In this document: positions 20,352 through 29,064 of the stretch, piece after piece
Numbering within the stretch: the stretch's first letter is position 1
How the letters are laid out: each line of letters opens with the position of its first letter
Assembly (NCBI GenBank): GCA_963830775.1
Contig: CAWHNT010000032.1
Span: forward strand, 434,001-498,000
Reading direction: 5' to 3'
DNA: 64,000 nt
Source: CAWHNT01 sp963830775
GTDB taxonomy: Bacteria > Pseudomonadota > Alphaproteobacteria > Geminicoccales > Geminicoccaceae
The notes under the pieces: generated by a model
Databases searched by the model: none
Seen by the model: only the letters and a program-made list of their open reading frames with translations
Told to the model about the DNA's origin: nothing
Translations under genes and position numbers: made by a program

Positions 20352-20588
20352 TCAGGCGCGCTGCTTGCGGCAGGTCTCGCTCTGACAAAGCGTGCCGCGC
20401 GCGACGTAGGTCCCGCAGCGTGGGCAGGGCGCCAGGTCCAAGGGTGCGGGTGCCCGGCGCTGCCGCTTCTGCTCGGCCTCGGCCTGGGTCACCCGCCGCT
20501 GCATGTCGCTCCAGATGCGAAAGCCGCGCCAGACGATGATGATGACCAGAACCGTCAGCAGCAGCTTGATGATGAATCCACCGCCCAT
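20352..20588 (-). CDS. small membrane protein with C-terminal zinc-ribbon-like motif
   Basis: A 78-aa protein with one N-terminal transmembrane helix (about residues 6-22, FIIKLLLTVLVIIIVW), a charged Gln/Glu/Arg-rich stretch, and a C-terminal half zinc ribbon CPRCGTYV...C...C. It resembles the short PP0621-type proteins found in proteobacteria, whose function is unknown. It lies 10 bp downstream of the S49 peptidase gene and is probably cotranscribed with it. Confidence 0.75.
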   Translation of the reverse strand: MGGGFIIKLLLTVLVIIIVWRGFRIWSDMQRRVTQAEAEQKRQRRAPAPLDLAPCPRCGTYVARGTLCQSETCRKQRA

Positions 20589-20598
20589 GGGCCCGCTC

Positions 20599-21441
20599 CT
20601 AGAGCCCGAAGCGCGCGAAGGCCGCGCGCTCCTCGACTTGCGCCAGGGCCTGGGCCATGACCTCGCCGGCCATGGAGCCGAAGCGCAGGCGCCGGGCGAG
20701 CCAGCCGCGCCTGGGCTCGATCACCCGCAGCCGCGCCTCCTCGCCATAGCGGGCCCTGATGAAGGCATGCGGCTCGGCCAGGCCATCGACCAGGCCCAAG
20801 GCCACAGCCCGCTCGCCGCTCCAGATCCGGCCGTCGAACAGGGTCTCGCCGCCCTCCTTCAGCCGCTCGCCCCGGCGGCTCCGCACCCAGCCGATGAAGC
20901 CCTGCACGATGTCGTCCTGGAGCTGCTTCAGGATCTCAAGATCGCCCGGCTTCTCCGGGCGGAACGGGTCGAGCAGTCCCTTGTGCTCACCGGTGGTGTG
21001 CAGGCGGCGCTCGATACCGAGCCGGGCAAGCGCATTCTGGAAGCCGAAGCCGGCGCTGACCACGCCGATCGAGCCCACGATCGAGGCCGCATCGGCGTAG
21101 ATCTCGTCCGCCGCACAGGCGAGCCAGTAGCCGCCCGAGGCCGCCACGTCCTCGACGAACGCGATCACCGGCCGCTTCTTCTCGGCCGAGAGTGCGCGCA
21201 CCCGCTGGGCGATGAGCGAGGACTGCACGGGCGAGCCGCCGGGGCTGTTCAGCAGCAGAACGGCCGCCGGGGCGTTCTTGTCGGCGAACAGGGCCTCGAT
21301 CTGCTTGTCGAGCGAGGACAGCGTGAGCCCCGCGCCGCGGAGCGGCAGGCTGCCGATCACGCCGGAGAGGCGCAGTGCCGGGATGGTGACGCCCTTGCGC
21401 CAGCGGAACAGGCGGTCGGGAAGCTTGAGCTTGATGGCCAT
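20599..21441 (-). CDS. S49-family serine peptidase (SppA/SohB-like)
   Basis: A 280-aa peptidase of the signal peptide peptidase A family. The nucleophile Ser lies in AASGGYWLACAAD and the general-base Lys in GEHKGLLDPF, with the family block SPGGSPVQSS upstream, as expected of a Ser-Lys dyad. It lacks an obvious N-terminal membrane helix, so it is shorter than classical SppA. It follows the TrmN6-like methyltransferase by 21 bp and precedes the small zinc-ribbon gene. Confidence 0.9.
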   Translation of the reverse strand: MAIKLKLPDRLFRWRKGVTIPALRLSGVIGSLPLRGAGLTLSSLDKQIEALFADKNAPAAVLLLNSPGGSPVQSSLIAQRVRALSAEKKRPVIAFVEDVAASGGYWLACAADEIYADAASIVGSIGVVSAGFGFQNALARLGIERRLHTTGEHKGLLDPFRPEKPGDLEILKQLQDDIVQGFIGWVRSRRGERLKEGGETLFDGRIWSGERAVALGLVDGLAEPHAFIRARYGEEARLRVIEPRRGWLARRLRFGSMAGEVMAQALAQVEERAAFARFGL

Positions 21442-21462
21442 GGCGCGGGCTATGTGGTCCGG

Positions 21463-22251
21463 CTAGTGGGGCAAGGCAAGCGGTGCCCCATCACGCAGGA
21501 CGGCCTGTGCCGCGGGCGTGAAGCCGCCGTCGGCCTCGTGCAGCACGAGCCCCGGCAGCAGCCGCAGCGGCCCCTTGGCCCCCTTCCGCCCGGCCACGAT
21601 CACCCGTCGCGCCGGCTCGCCCAGCGCCGGCCAGAGCGGCAGCACGACCATGCTGCCGACCCGACCGGCGAGCGCTGCCAGCGCCCGGTCCAGGCGGTCG
21701 GCACGGTGGATCAGGGTCAGCCAGCCGCCCGGTGCCAGCCGCCTGAGGCAGGCCTCGAGCCAGAGGGAGAGCGAGACCTCGCCGTGCGCCCGCATCCGCT
21801 GCGGCAGCGGCGAGGCCGAGCCTTCGCCCGGCTCCAGGAAGGGCGGGTTGCTCATCACATGGTCGAACGAGCGCACGCGCAGCTCGGGCGGCGGTGCCAG
21901 GAGATCGCCTGTCACCAGCTCGAGCTCCACCCCGTTGAGCGCCGCATTCTCCGCTGCGAGATCAGCCAGCTCCGGCTGCAGCTCGATCCCGGCGACCCGG
22001 CACCCGGGCACGCGCGCCAGCAGGCACAAGGTTGCGGCCCCGGTGCCGAGGCCGGCGTCGAGCACGGCCTGACCCGCCAGGGCCGGCACCGCGGCTGCCA
22101 GGAGAACGGGGTCGATGGCGACCCGGTAGCCGTGCCGGGGCTGCCGCAGGCGGACGCGGCCGGCGAGCAGGCTGTCGGTGGTGAGGCCTTCAGCCGTCGT
22201 CGCCCTCCATTGGTGCCCGGGCCGCCTCGTCGAGCACGCGGCGGGCCTCAT
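21463..22251 (-). CDS. TrmN6-like tRNA adenine-N6 methyltransferase
   Basis: SAM-dependent methyltransferase, up to 262 aa, of the tRNA1(Val) A37 N6-methyltransferase (TrmN6/YfiC) group. The SAM motif is VLDAGLGTGAATLCLLAR and the substrate-base motif is SNPPFLEPG, diagnostic for N6-adenine methylation; FRLRQPRHGYRVAIDPVLL-type residues at the N terminus match the family. The only ATG in frame (22251) lies inside the DUF2007 gene, about 60 bp before that gene's stop; a start at a rarer codon cannot be excluded. Confidence 0.85.
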   Translation of the reverse strand: MRPAACSTRRPGHQWRATTAEGLTTDSLLAGRVRLRQPRHGYRVAIDPVLLAAAVPALAGQAVLDAGLGTGAATLCLLARVPGCRVAGIELQPELADLAAENAALNGVELELVTGDLLAPPPELRVRSFDHVMSNPPFLEPGEGSASPLPQRMRAHGEVSLSLWLEACLRRLAPGGWLTLIHRADRLDRALAALAGRVGSMVVLPLWPALGEPARRVIVAGRKGAKGPLRLLPGLVLHEADGGFTPAAQAVLRDGAPLALPH

Positions 22252-22417
22252 GCAGCTGCGCCTCCGGCACCATCAGGCGCCGCGGCAGCGCATCGATCCC
22301 GCCTTCCATACTGCTCGTATACTGGTCGGCGAGCATGCAAGGGATGCCGGCACCCTGCAGCATCGCCTGCGCCCAGGAGAGGTGGACGAGATCGTTGCTG
22401 CGGATCAGCTCGACCAT
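22190..22417 (-). CDS. DUF2007 domain-containing protein
   Basis: A 75-aa protein (MVELIRSNDLVHLSWAQAM..., then IPCMLADQYTSSMEGGI) that matches the short DUF2007 family, annotated elsewhere as a putative signal-transducing protein; its molecular role is unknown. It commonly sits between a TrmN6-type methyltransferase and a polyprenyl synthase in alphaproteobacteria, as here: it overlaps the methyltransferase start and is divergent from the polyprenyl synthase, with about 117 bp between the starts. Confidence 0.85.
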   Translation of the reverse strand: MVELIRSNDLVHLSWAQAMLQGAGIPCMLADQYTSSMEGGIDALPRRLMVPEAQLHEARRVLDEAARAPMEGDDG

Positions 22418-22534
22418 GAGGCACTCCGGAACGCCGCGACCGAGTGGCCCAAAGCCCGCGGTTTGCCCTGGCGTCCGCGGCCGTGGTAGCACAGGCAGGA
22501 AGCAACGGCACGATAGCGCACCCGAAGGTGCCGC

Positions 22535-23569
22535 ATGGGAGACCGTCTGGTGCAGGCTGCGCCCGCCAGAGAGGAAGCATCGGATTCCGTGACGGGCAAG
22601 CTGGAAGCGGTCCGGGCCCTGGTCGACGACGACCTGGCGCTCGTCAACGAGATCATCCTCGACCGGATGCGGAGCGAAGTGCCGCTCATCCCCGAGCTTG
22701 CCCGGCACCTGATCGCCGCCGGCGGCAAGCGGGTCAGGCCGATGCTGACCCTGCTCTCGGCCCGGCTCTGCGGTCATCGCGGCAAGCGCCAGCTCGGTCT
22801 CGCCGCCTGCGTGGAGTTCATCCACACCGCCACCCTCCTCCACGACGACGTGGTCGACGACAGCGGCCTCAGGCGCGGCACGCCCACCGCCAACTCCCTC
22901 TGGGGCAACAAGGCCCCGGTGCTGGTCGGCGACTTCCTCTTCAGCCGCGCCTTCCAGCTCATGGTCGAGGACGGCTCCCTGCGGGTGCTCGACATCCTGG
23001 CCACCGCGTCCGCGGTGATCGCCGAGGGCGAGGTGGCGCAGCTCATCACCGCCAACGACACCTCGACCAGCGAGGAGGCCTATCTCCACGTCATCCAGGC
23101 AAAGACGGCGGCCCTCTTCCGCGCCGCCTGCCAGATCGGTGCGGTGATCGCCGACCGCCCGGCGGCCGAGGAGCAGGCGCTGGCCAGCTACGGCGAGAAT
23201 CTCGGCATCGCGTTCCAGCTCGTCGACGACGCACTCGACTACAGCGCCAGCCAGGCTTTGCTGGGCAAGACCGTCGGCGACGACTTCCGCGACGGCAAGA
23301 TCACCCTCCCCGTGCTGATCGCCTATGCCCGCGGGTCCGAGACCGAGCGCGCCTTCTGGCGGCGGACGCTGGAGCAGCAGCAGCAGAACCCTACCGACCT
23401 CGAGCACGCGCAAGCACTCCTCGCCAAGCACGCGGCCATCACCGAGACGGTGGCCCGGGCCGAGAGCTACGGCGGCAAGGCCAAAGCCGGCCTCGCCGGC
23501 TTCCCGGCGTCCCGCGCCAAGGCGGCCATGCTGGACCTCGTCGCCTTCTGCACCGAGCGCGCCTACTGA
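22535..23569 (+). CDS. ispB: trans-polyprenyl diphosphate synthase (ubiquinone side chain)
   Basis: Long-chain isoprenyl diphosphate synthase, 344 aa. Both aspartate-rich motifs are intact: first LLHDDVVDDSGLRRG (about residue 105) and second FQLVDDALDY (about residue 230), with GGKRVRPML upstream. The family makes the C40-C50 tail of ubiquinone; alphaproteobacteria usually have Q-10, so decaprenyl is likely, but chain length cannot be read from the motifs alone. The 3' end overlaps the convergent LysR gene by 7 bp. Confidence 0.92.
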   Translation: MGDRLVQAAPAREEASDSVTGKLEAVRALVDDDLALVNEIILDRMRSEVPLIPELARHLIAAGGKRVRPMLTLLSARLCGHRGKRQLGLAACVEFIHTATLLHDDVVDDSGLRRGTPTANSLWGNKAPVLVGDFLFSRAFQLMVEDGSLRVLDILATASAVIAEGEVAQLITANDTSTSEEAYLHVIQAKTAALFRAACQIGAVIADRPAAEEQALASYGENLGIAFQLVDDALDYSASQALLGKTVGDDFRDGKITLPVLIAYARGSETERAFWRRTLEQQQQNPTDLEHAQALLAKHAAITETVARAESYGGKAKAGLAGFPASRAKAAMLDLVAFCTERAY

Positions 23570-24459
23570 GCGCCCACGTCGCCCAGCAGATGCGCCGCCA
23601 GACGCCGCGCATGCGGCGGCAGGTCGGTCAGGTGCCGGGCGACGACCAGCAGCCTCCGCTCGGCCCAGCCATCCTCCAGCTGGACCAGCCGTAGGCGGTA
23701 GCCTTCCTGGCACCGGCGTGCTGCTGCCTCCGGCACCACCGCAATGCCCGCCCCGAGTGCCACCATGCGGCAGACCACGTCCACGCCGTGGGCGCGCGCC
23801 CTGACCCGCATCCGGCCGCCGGCACGGATCGCGTGTCCCAGGAGATGCTGGTGCAGGGCACTGTCGCCGGCGAGGCCGATGAAGTCGCATCCCAGCGCCT
23901 CGATGAACGGCAGCCGCTCGTGCCCGGCCAGGCTGTGGCCGGGCGGCACCACGAGGACGAGGCGGTCGGTTCGGAAGGGGTAGGTCTCCAAGCCTGTGAC
24001 ATCGGCGTGGTCGGCCGCGACGCCGAGGTCGGCCAGCCCTTCGGCCACCGCCTGCGTCACGGCGATGCTCGGCCGCTCGTCGAGATCCACATCGACGTTC
24101 GGATGGGCGACCAGGAAGCCTGCAAGGAGCGGCGGCAGGAATTCCACGGCGGCTGCGGTGTTCGCCAGCAGACGGACATGACCTTTGAGCCCATGCGCGT
24201 ACTCGCCGAGGTCGCCCCGCATCCATTCCATCTGCCGCGTCACCAGCCTCGCGTGATGCAGCAGGGCGCGGCCGGCCGGGGTGGGCCGCACCCCGCGCCG
24301 GCCGCGCTCGAGCAGCGGCACGCCGACCTGCTCCTCCATGCCGCGCACGCGAGCGCTGGCAGACGCCAGGGCGAGCCCGGCGCGTGCGGCGCCGCCAGTG
24401 ATGCTGCCCGCCTCGGCCACGAGCAGGAACAGGCGAAGGTCCGTGAGGTCGAGGTGCAT
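23563..24459 (-). CDS. LysR-family transcriptional regulator
   Basis: A 298-aa LysR regulator with an N-terminal winged helix-turn-helix (MHLDLTDLRLFLLVAEAGS, then AARAGLALASASARVRGME) and a C-terminal periplasmic-binding-like effector domain. The ATG at 24459 gives the standard N terminus; upstream in-frame extension is not family-like. It is divergent from the TSUP permease gene with 99 bp between starts, so it probably controls that gene and its own promoter. Its ligand is unknown; the transported substrate is a candidate. Confidence 0.9.
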   Translation of the reverse strand: MHLDLTDLRLFLLVAEAGSITGGAARAGLALASASARVRGMEEQVGVPLLERGRRGVRPTPAGRALLHHARLVTRQMEWMRGDLGEYAHGLKGHVRLLANTAAAVEFLPPLLAGFLVAHPNVDVDLDERPSIAVTQAVAEGLADLGVAADHADVTGLETYPFRTDRLVLVVPPGHSLAGHERLPFIEALGCDFIGLAGDSALHQHLLGHAIRAGGRMRVRARAHGVDVVCRMVALGAGIAVVPEAAARRCQEGYRLRLVQLEDGWAERRLLVVARHLTDLPPHARRLAAHLLGDVGAQ

Positions 24460-24558
24460 GCCACCCTGCCCGTATCGAAGAGCCTCCGTCCGTGACGAAG
24501 GCTGGCTACGCCATTCCCACATTGTGCCGCCAGGGCGCCAGCCCGCAGGATCGCGGCC

Positions 24559-25305
24559 ATGCACGATCTTCCAGCACACCTCCTCTTCATCGCCGCAACC
24601 TTTCTGCTGGCCGGCATGGTCAAGGGGGTGATCGGCCTCGGCCTGCCGACCGTGGCCATGGGCCTGCTCGGCTCGGTGATGCCGCCGGCCGAGGCGGCGG
24701 CCCTGCTGCTGGTGCCTTCGCTGGTGACGAATGTCTGGCAGCTGCTGGCCGGCCCGCGCTTCGGCCGCCTGGTGCGCCGGCTGGGGACCATGATGCTGGG
24801 CATCGCGATCGGCACCTGCCTCGGCTCGGGGCTGATCGCCGGCGGCGACGCACAGGCTGCGACAGCGGCAATGGGCACGGCCCTCCTGGCCTACGCCGTG
24901 CTCGGGCTGACGAGCCTGCGGCTCAGCGTGCCGGTGGGCGTGGAGGGCTGGGCCGGGCCGCTGGTCGGCGTCACGACCGGGCTGGTCACAGGTGCGACGG
25001 GCGTGTTCGTGATCCCGGCGGTGCCCTACCTCGCGGCCCTGGGGCTGGACCGTGACGAGCTGGTGCAGGCGCTGGGCCTCTCCTTCACCGTCTCGACCCT
25101 GGCCCTTGCGGCGGGTCTGGCCTGGCATAGTGCCTTGCCGGCGCAGTCCCTCGCGACCTCGCTCCTGGCGCTGGTGCCGGCTTTGCTCGGCATGGCGCTG
25201 GGAGGCCTGCTCCGGGGGCGTGCCAGACCCGACACATTCCGCCGCTGCTTCTTCCTGGGCCTCCTGGCACTCGGTGCCGAGATCCTGTGGCGGGCGCTGG
25301 CTTGA
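24559..25305 (+). CDS. TSUP/TauE-SafE family anion permease
   Basis: Integral membrane protein of 248 aa with about eight hydrophobic helices and the duplicated TauE-type blocks (GMVKGVIGLGLPTVAMGLL near the N terminus and GLVTGATGVFVIPAVPYL in the second half). The family exports or imports sulfite, sulfonates or other organic anions. Its divergent LysR neighbour is a common arrangement for substrate-induced expression. Confidence 0.9.
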   Translation: MHDLPAHLLFIAATFLLAGMVKGVIGLGLPTVAMGLLGSVMPPAEAAALLLVPSLVTNVWQLLAGPRFGRLVRRLGTMMLGIAIGTCLGSGLIAGGDAQAATAAMGTALLAYAVLGLTSLRLSVPVGVEGWAGPLVGVTTGLVTGATGVFVIPAVPYLAALGLDRDELVQALGLSFTVSTLALAAGLAWHSALPAQSLATSLLALVPALLGMALGGLLRGRARPDTFRRCFFLGLLALGAEILWRALA

Positions 25306-25331
25306 CCATGCCGACCCCGTGCCGCCCGGTC

Positions 25332-25360
25332 TTGCGAAGGCCCTGCCCGATCACTATAGA
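25332..25360 (+). promoter_or_regulatory. sigma70-type promoter of the tRNA-Pro gene
   Basis: TTGCGA at 25332-25337 and TATAGA at 25355-25360 are separated by exactly 17 bp, and the -10 box ends 11 bp before the mature tRNA start. This is the clearest vegetative promoter in the window. Confidence 0.75.
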
Positions 25361-25371
25361 AGGCGTCCTGT

Positions 25372-25448
25372 CGGAGTGTAGCTCAGCCTGGTAGAGCACA
25401 GCGTTCGGGACGCTGGGGTCGCGTGTTCGAATCACGCCACTCCGACCA
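25372..25448 (+). tRNA. tRNA-Pro (anticodon CGG)
   Basis: A complete cloverleaf is readable: acceptor CGGAGTG pairs with CACTCCG, the D arm is GCTC/GAGC, the anticodon stem CAGCG/CGCTG encloses loop TTCGGGA (anticodon CGG, with G37 as in proline tRNAs), and the T arm GCGTG/CACGC encloses TTCGAAT. The terminal CCA is encoded (25446-25448). Confidence 0.96.
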
Positions 25449-25482
25449 TCTCCTCCCCCGCCTCACACCTGCCCCGGCAGGA

Positions 25483-26151
25483 TCACGCACAGAACGTTCG
25501 GCAGGGATGGGGCGAGCCGCGCAGGCACCAGATTCTGGCCCTGCGTGCCCCGGCCCGCCTGAAGAACAGCACCACGCCCGACCGCTCCCAGCCCCGGCCA
25601 TGGAAGCTCCGCCCGGACCGTCCGTTGTCGGCGCTGATCACGACGTAGACGGTCCTGTACCCGGCCGTCTTGGCGTAGGCCATGCGCCTGTCTTCCAGCT
25701 CCGAATGGATGCCTTTGCCCCGCCAGGCCTTCGCGGTGTGGGCCCCGGTGAGGTACGCCTCGTCATCGTCCAGGACCACCGAGAAGGTCAGCTGCCGCAC
25801 CTCCCGGAACCCGAGCCAGCCCGTGGCGACCACCTTCGAGCCCGCCAGGGCGACGAAGCACTTGTGCCCGAGCCGCCACCACGCGCGCAGCCGCTCCCGA
25901 TGCGCCTCATCCCCGCCATCGAGCCGTGCCGCCTCCTCGAACTCTGCGGCCGAAGCCAGCTTCACCTCGACCGGCACTTTCGCGCGGATGGGCTCGGGTG
26001 GCCCGGTCAGATCCTTCTTGTAGATGAAGTACAGGCCAGCCCTGCCGAGCGGCCGCAGCGCGTTCTTCGTGAGGAACCAGGCATTGGAGGACAAGCTCTC
26101 GTAGCGCAGGCGATTGGCGGCGTGCCCCAGGAAGCGGCGCAGACGACCCAT
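25483..26151 (-). CDS. GNAT-fold acetyltransferase-like protein
   Basis: A protein of 222 aa from the ATG at 26151, chosen because a GAGG site lies about 8 nt upstream; an earlier ATG at 26214 would add 21 residues. The C-terminal part has GNAT features: LTFSVVLDDDEAYLTGAHT, then the acetyl-CoA loop AWRGKGIHSEL and VYVVISADNGRSGRSFHGRGW. The N-terminal region is rich in Arg and aromatic residues and may bind a membrane or polysaccharide substrate. Such proteins occur in envelope-polysaccharide clusters, but no such cluster is present here. Substrate unknown. Confidence 0.65.
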   Translation of the reverse strand: MGRLRRFLGHAANRLRYESLSSNAWFLTKNALRPLGRAGLYFIYKKDLTGPPEPIRAKVPVEVKLASAAEFEEAARLDGGDEAHRERLRAWWRLGHKCFVALAGSKVVATGWLGFREVRQLTFSVVLDDDEAYLTGAHTAKAWRGKGIHSELEDRRMAYAKTAGYRTVYVVISADNGRSGRSFHGRGWERSGVVLFFRRAGARRARIWCLRGSPHPCRTFCA

Positions 26152-26526
26152 GTCCACCTCACCGCGGTGGCGAACGCGCCACTGCGGTACCTTTCGGCCC
26201 TTGGAACGGACCATGTCCCCGCCCCGACTACCACATCCGGCGGACGGGGAAGAGTGACCTCACCAGCAGCGCGGTCCTGACAGCCCAGCCGCCAGCTCGT
26301 CGCCGGCGCGAGTGCCGCTTCTGCCTTAGTTGGCTGAACGCAATCTGGAAAACTGAGGACCACGCCTACGGTGCTGCCGGCCAGCGCGGGCGGGTGAGGT
26401 CGGCCGCGGTGGGTCCGACCGGAGCGGCACCCAGGTGGAAGCCGAACCCCGTCATGGGGCCCAACCGGCAGCTCACCGGACGGCGGCCCTGGGGGTGGGC
26501 TTGCCGCACCGGGATGGCCGGCAGGA
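26152..26526. other. intergenic stretch without a recognisable gene
   Basis: GC-rich DNA between the GNAT gene and the paralogous helix-turn-helix remnant. Open frames exist on both strands but none has a plausible start, ribosome site or family-like sequence. Confidence 0.5.
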
Positions 26527-27232
26527 TCACGCCACGCCGATGGCCGGGGCAGGTGCCGGCTCGGCTGCGATCGCAGCCGCCCGCGCCGTGCGCTCGGCCG
26601 CAAGCTCGTCGCGGGTGATGGCTCCGCCTTTGCTCGCCGCATCGACGCTGCCGTCGCGGAAGCCACGTCCACCCCCACCCGCTCCCGACTGAGGCGGCGC
26701 CGCCGGGCGCGGAGCACTTAAAACGCGGGTGGCGAGGGTGTGGGCGGGGTTGCGGCCCTGGCGGCGCTCGCGGAGGAAGAAGAGGGCGGCGCGGACGTCG
26801 CCGCGGGCGAGGGCGTGCTCGAGGATGGTGAGGGCCAGGTGCTCGAGCATGGCCAAGCGCTTGTCCGCCGGCATGGCGTCGAACTCGCGGCAGGTCTCGA
26901 GGAGCTGCTGGAAGTCGGGCTGGGCGAGGAGGGCTTCGACGTCGGCTAGCAGGGACGCGCTCGGCGCGGGCGGCCTGGGCCGGGGTCAGAACTTGAACTT
27001 CCAGGCCTAAGTCATATTCCAGCATAATCTTTGCGGTTTCAGCTGTAACTAATTGTCTGAACTCGAAGTCATCCCCTTCCTCAGGTAGCTTCATGGCACG
27101 AAATGACTTTTCATCAGCATAGTAAGTCAATGTCACACTATCGGCATCTTGCGCACAGAGACCACGAGCCATGTTGTGCGCATGTTCTATGTTTATCTTG
27201 AGTGCTTTCTGCCTCTGCTTATCAGATAACAT
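26527..27232 (-). pseudogene. chimeric helix-turn-helix-like gene, frameshifted
   Basis: The 5' part (27232 to about 26995) is AT-richer and encodes MLSDKQRQKALKINIEHAHN... to KIMLEYDLGLEVQV. It joins abruptly to a GC-rich part encoding LTPAQAARAERVPA, then after a +1 shift near 26949 ADVEALLAQPDFQQLLETC... and a low-complexity C terminus. The GC-rich part is about 94% identical over about 145 bp to the gene at 28801-29064, which has a different N terminus. The LTPAQAARAERVPAADVEALL stretch looks like the helix-turn-helix of small terminase-like proteins; this is a weak call. The change of base composition at the junction suggests a recombinational fusion. Confidence 0.55.
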
Positions 27233-27286
27233 GGATATCCTGCCTTGTAGCCGGGTTCCACGCCCATGCTCACTCGCTACACGCAG

Positions 27287-28534
27287 CAGGGCTGTTCGGT
27301 TCTGGGCATGAGTGGTCTGTGAGGGCGAGGTTTGCGGCTGCGAGACCGTCGGCGCGCCTGGGCCGTTGAGGGCCAAAGCCCTCGCACCGGAGGCCGCCAT
27401 GGTGCCGTTCGCCGGCCTGCTCGCCGCCCTGGAACAGATCCCCGATCCGCGCCGCCGCCAAGGACAGCGTTACGGCCTTGCCCCCTTGCTGCTGTTTGCG
27501 GTGCTGGCCGTCCTGGCCGGCGCCACCTCCTACCGCCGCATCCGCCTGTTCATCGGCGTGCATCGCGAGCGGCTGAACGTGACCTTCGGCGCCCGCTTCC
27601 GCCGCGCCCCAGCGGTCAACACGTTGCGCGCCCTCTTGCACGCGCTCGACCCGGCCGCGATCGAGGCCGCCTTCCGCCGCCACGCCCAGCATCTTGGTGA
27701 CGTCACCACCGCGCCGGGGCGGCGGGTCATCGCGCTAGACGGCAAGACACTGCGGGGCAGCTTCGACCATCTCGACGACCAGGCCGCGGCGCAGGTGCTC
27801 AGCGCCTTCGCCAGCGAGGCGGCGCTCATCCTGGCCCATCAGGAGATCGCCGAAGGCGACGAGGTCGCGGCGGCCCAGGCGCTGATCGAGCAGCTGGGCC
27901 TGAGGGGCGTCCTGTTCACCGCCGACGCCCTGCACTGCCAAAAAAACGTTCGCCTGCGCGACCGCGACCGGCAACGCCCTGCTGGTGCGAACTCAAGCCC
28001 AACCAGCCCGGCCTGTATGAGGCCGTGGCGCGACTGTGCGCCGAGCGGGACCCGGTCGACGGGCACGAGACGGCGGACCGCGGTCGGCACGGCCGTCAGG
28101 AGCACCGGCGCGTCGAGGTCTTCGCGGTCGCGGATCAGCTTCCACCCGAATGGCAGGGGACGATCGCCTGTGCGGCCCGCGTCTCACGCCTGAGCTGGTG
28201 CAAGGACACCCGCACCGGCCTGTGGCGCCCCCGGCGCGAGGTCGCCTACTACGTCAGCCAGGTCCGGCTGGACGCCGAGGACTTCGGGTGGGCGGTCCGG
28301 GCGCACTGGGGGATCGAGAACCGCGACCACCACGTGCGCGATCGCATCCTGCGCGAGGACGACAGCCGCATCCGGCGCCAGCCCGGTATCTTCGCCCGCC
28401 TGCGCTCGTTCGCGCTCAACATCCTGCGCGCCAACGGCGTCGGCAACGTGAGCGAGGCCATCTACACCAACGCTCTCAGCCTCGACCGTCTCCTTGCCCA
28501 TGGCCTGCCAAAATCACAGAACTGAACAGCCCTG
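27287..28534 (+). mobile_element. ISAs1-family insertion sequence, copy 1
   Basis: A 1248-bp element bounded by inverted repeats CAGGGCTGTTCGGTTCTG (left, 27287-27304) and CAGGGCTGTTCAGTTCTG (right, reverse complement), differing at one base. It is flanked by a perfect 10-bp target duplication CTACACGCAG at 27277-27286 and 28535-28544, so the ends are exact and the insertion is recent. It landed in AT-rich DNA just upstream of the chimeric gene that starts at 27232. A second copy lies in opposite orientation at 63245. Confidence 0.93.
27399..28525 (+). CDS. ISAs1-family transposase, copy 1 (frameshifted)
   Basis: DDE transposase of about 375 aa. The N terminus is MVPFAGLLAALEQIPDPRR, the first Asp lies in VIALDGKTLRGS, the second in LFTADALHCQK and the Glu region in WGIENRDHHVRDRILRED. 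At 27939-27945 a run of seven A residues places the downstream part in the +1 frame, and a second extra A near 27990 (GCGAACTC against GCGACTC in copy 2) shifts it again. The first shift is shared with copy 2; the second is not. As written the protein ends early, so this copy is probably inactive unless the tract is bypassed. Confidence 0.85.
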
Positions 28535-28544
28535 CTACACGCAG

Positions 28545-28800
28545 GGAGATATGCACTATTGGCGAGAAAGACTATTCACTCGGGCTTACTAATACTACTA
28601 TGTCATGAAGCTTGCTAACTTGTTGATCTAGCTCGCCAATTCTGGCCATCTTACTGATCGAGAAAAGCCAGCCAAATCATCGTGTTAGCTGTCCTCGTGA
28701 CACAGCAGTACTAATCTCCCATGGATATACCTAACATCCCTGCAAGGTCGTAGCCTGTCAGGTATGGTGGTGGGAGATTAGTAAAAGGCTGCCACAGCCG
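28545..28800. other. AT-rich intergenic stretch holding a 75-bp inverted repeat
   Basis: Low-GC DNA without a coding frame of note, on the right side of the ISAs1 insertion and before the second helix-turn-helix-like gene. Its only structure is the hairpin annotated separately. Confidence 0.5.
28709..28783. repeat. 75-bp long inverted repeat (hairpin)
   Basis: Outer arms TACTAATCTCCCA (28709-28721) and TGGGAGATTAGTA (28771-28783) are perfectly complementary over 13 bp; inside them ATACCT and AGGTAT pair again, leaving about 30 nt of loop. The ends carry TA, so it could be a very small IS630/mariner-type MITE; it could also be a structured RNA. No second copy is visible in the window. Confidence 0.6.
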
Positions 28801-29064
28801 TCAATCCCTGACCACTGTCGCGCCCTCGCTCCGCTTACGGTGCTCGAGCATGGCGAGGCGCCTGTCCGCTGGCATGGCGTCGAACTCGCGGCAGGTCTCG
28901 AGGAGCTGCTGGAAGTCGGGTTGGGCGAGGAGGGCTTCGACGTCGGCGGCAGGGACGCGCTCGGCGCGGGCGGCCTGGGCCGGGGTGAGGCCGTGGGCCA
29001 GGCGGAAGCCGAGGCGGTACTCGTCGATGCGGGCTGGGCGGCGGGAGCGCATGACTCCAGTCAT
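28801..29064 (-). CDS. helix-turn-helix-like hypothetical protein (paralog of 26527-27232)
   Basis: An 87-aa frame: MTGVMRSRRPARIDEYRLG then LTPAQAARAERVPAADVEALL and QQLLETCREFDAMPAD. The central segment is nearly identical to the GC-rich part of the chimeric gene on the other side of the ISAs1 element but without its frameshift, and the C terminus diverges after RLAMLEH. It may be a truncated copy, since the paralog continues with LALTILEHALARGDVRAALF. Small terminase-like or regulator function is only a guess. Confidence 0.5.
   Translation of the reverse strand: MTGVMRSRRPARIDEYRLGFRLAHGLTPAQAARAERVPAADVEALLAQPDFQQLLETCREFDAMPADRRLAMLEHRKRSEGATVVRD

Noticed and set aside
28709..28783. Integron attC site
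   Set aside because: The GTTRRRY core is absent, and there is no integrase or cassette array.
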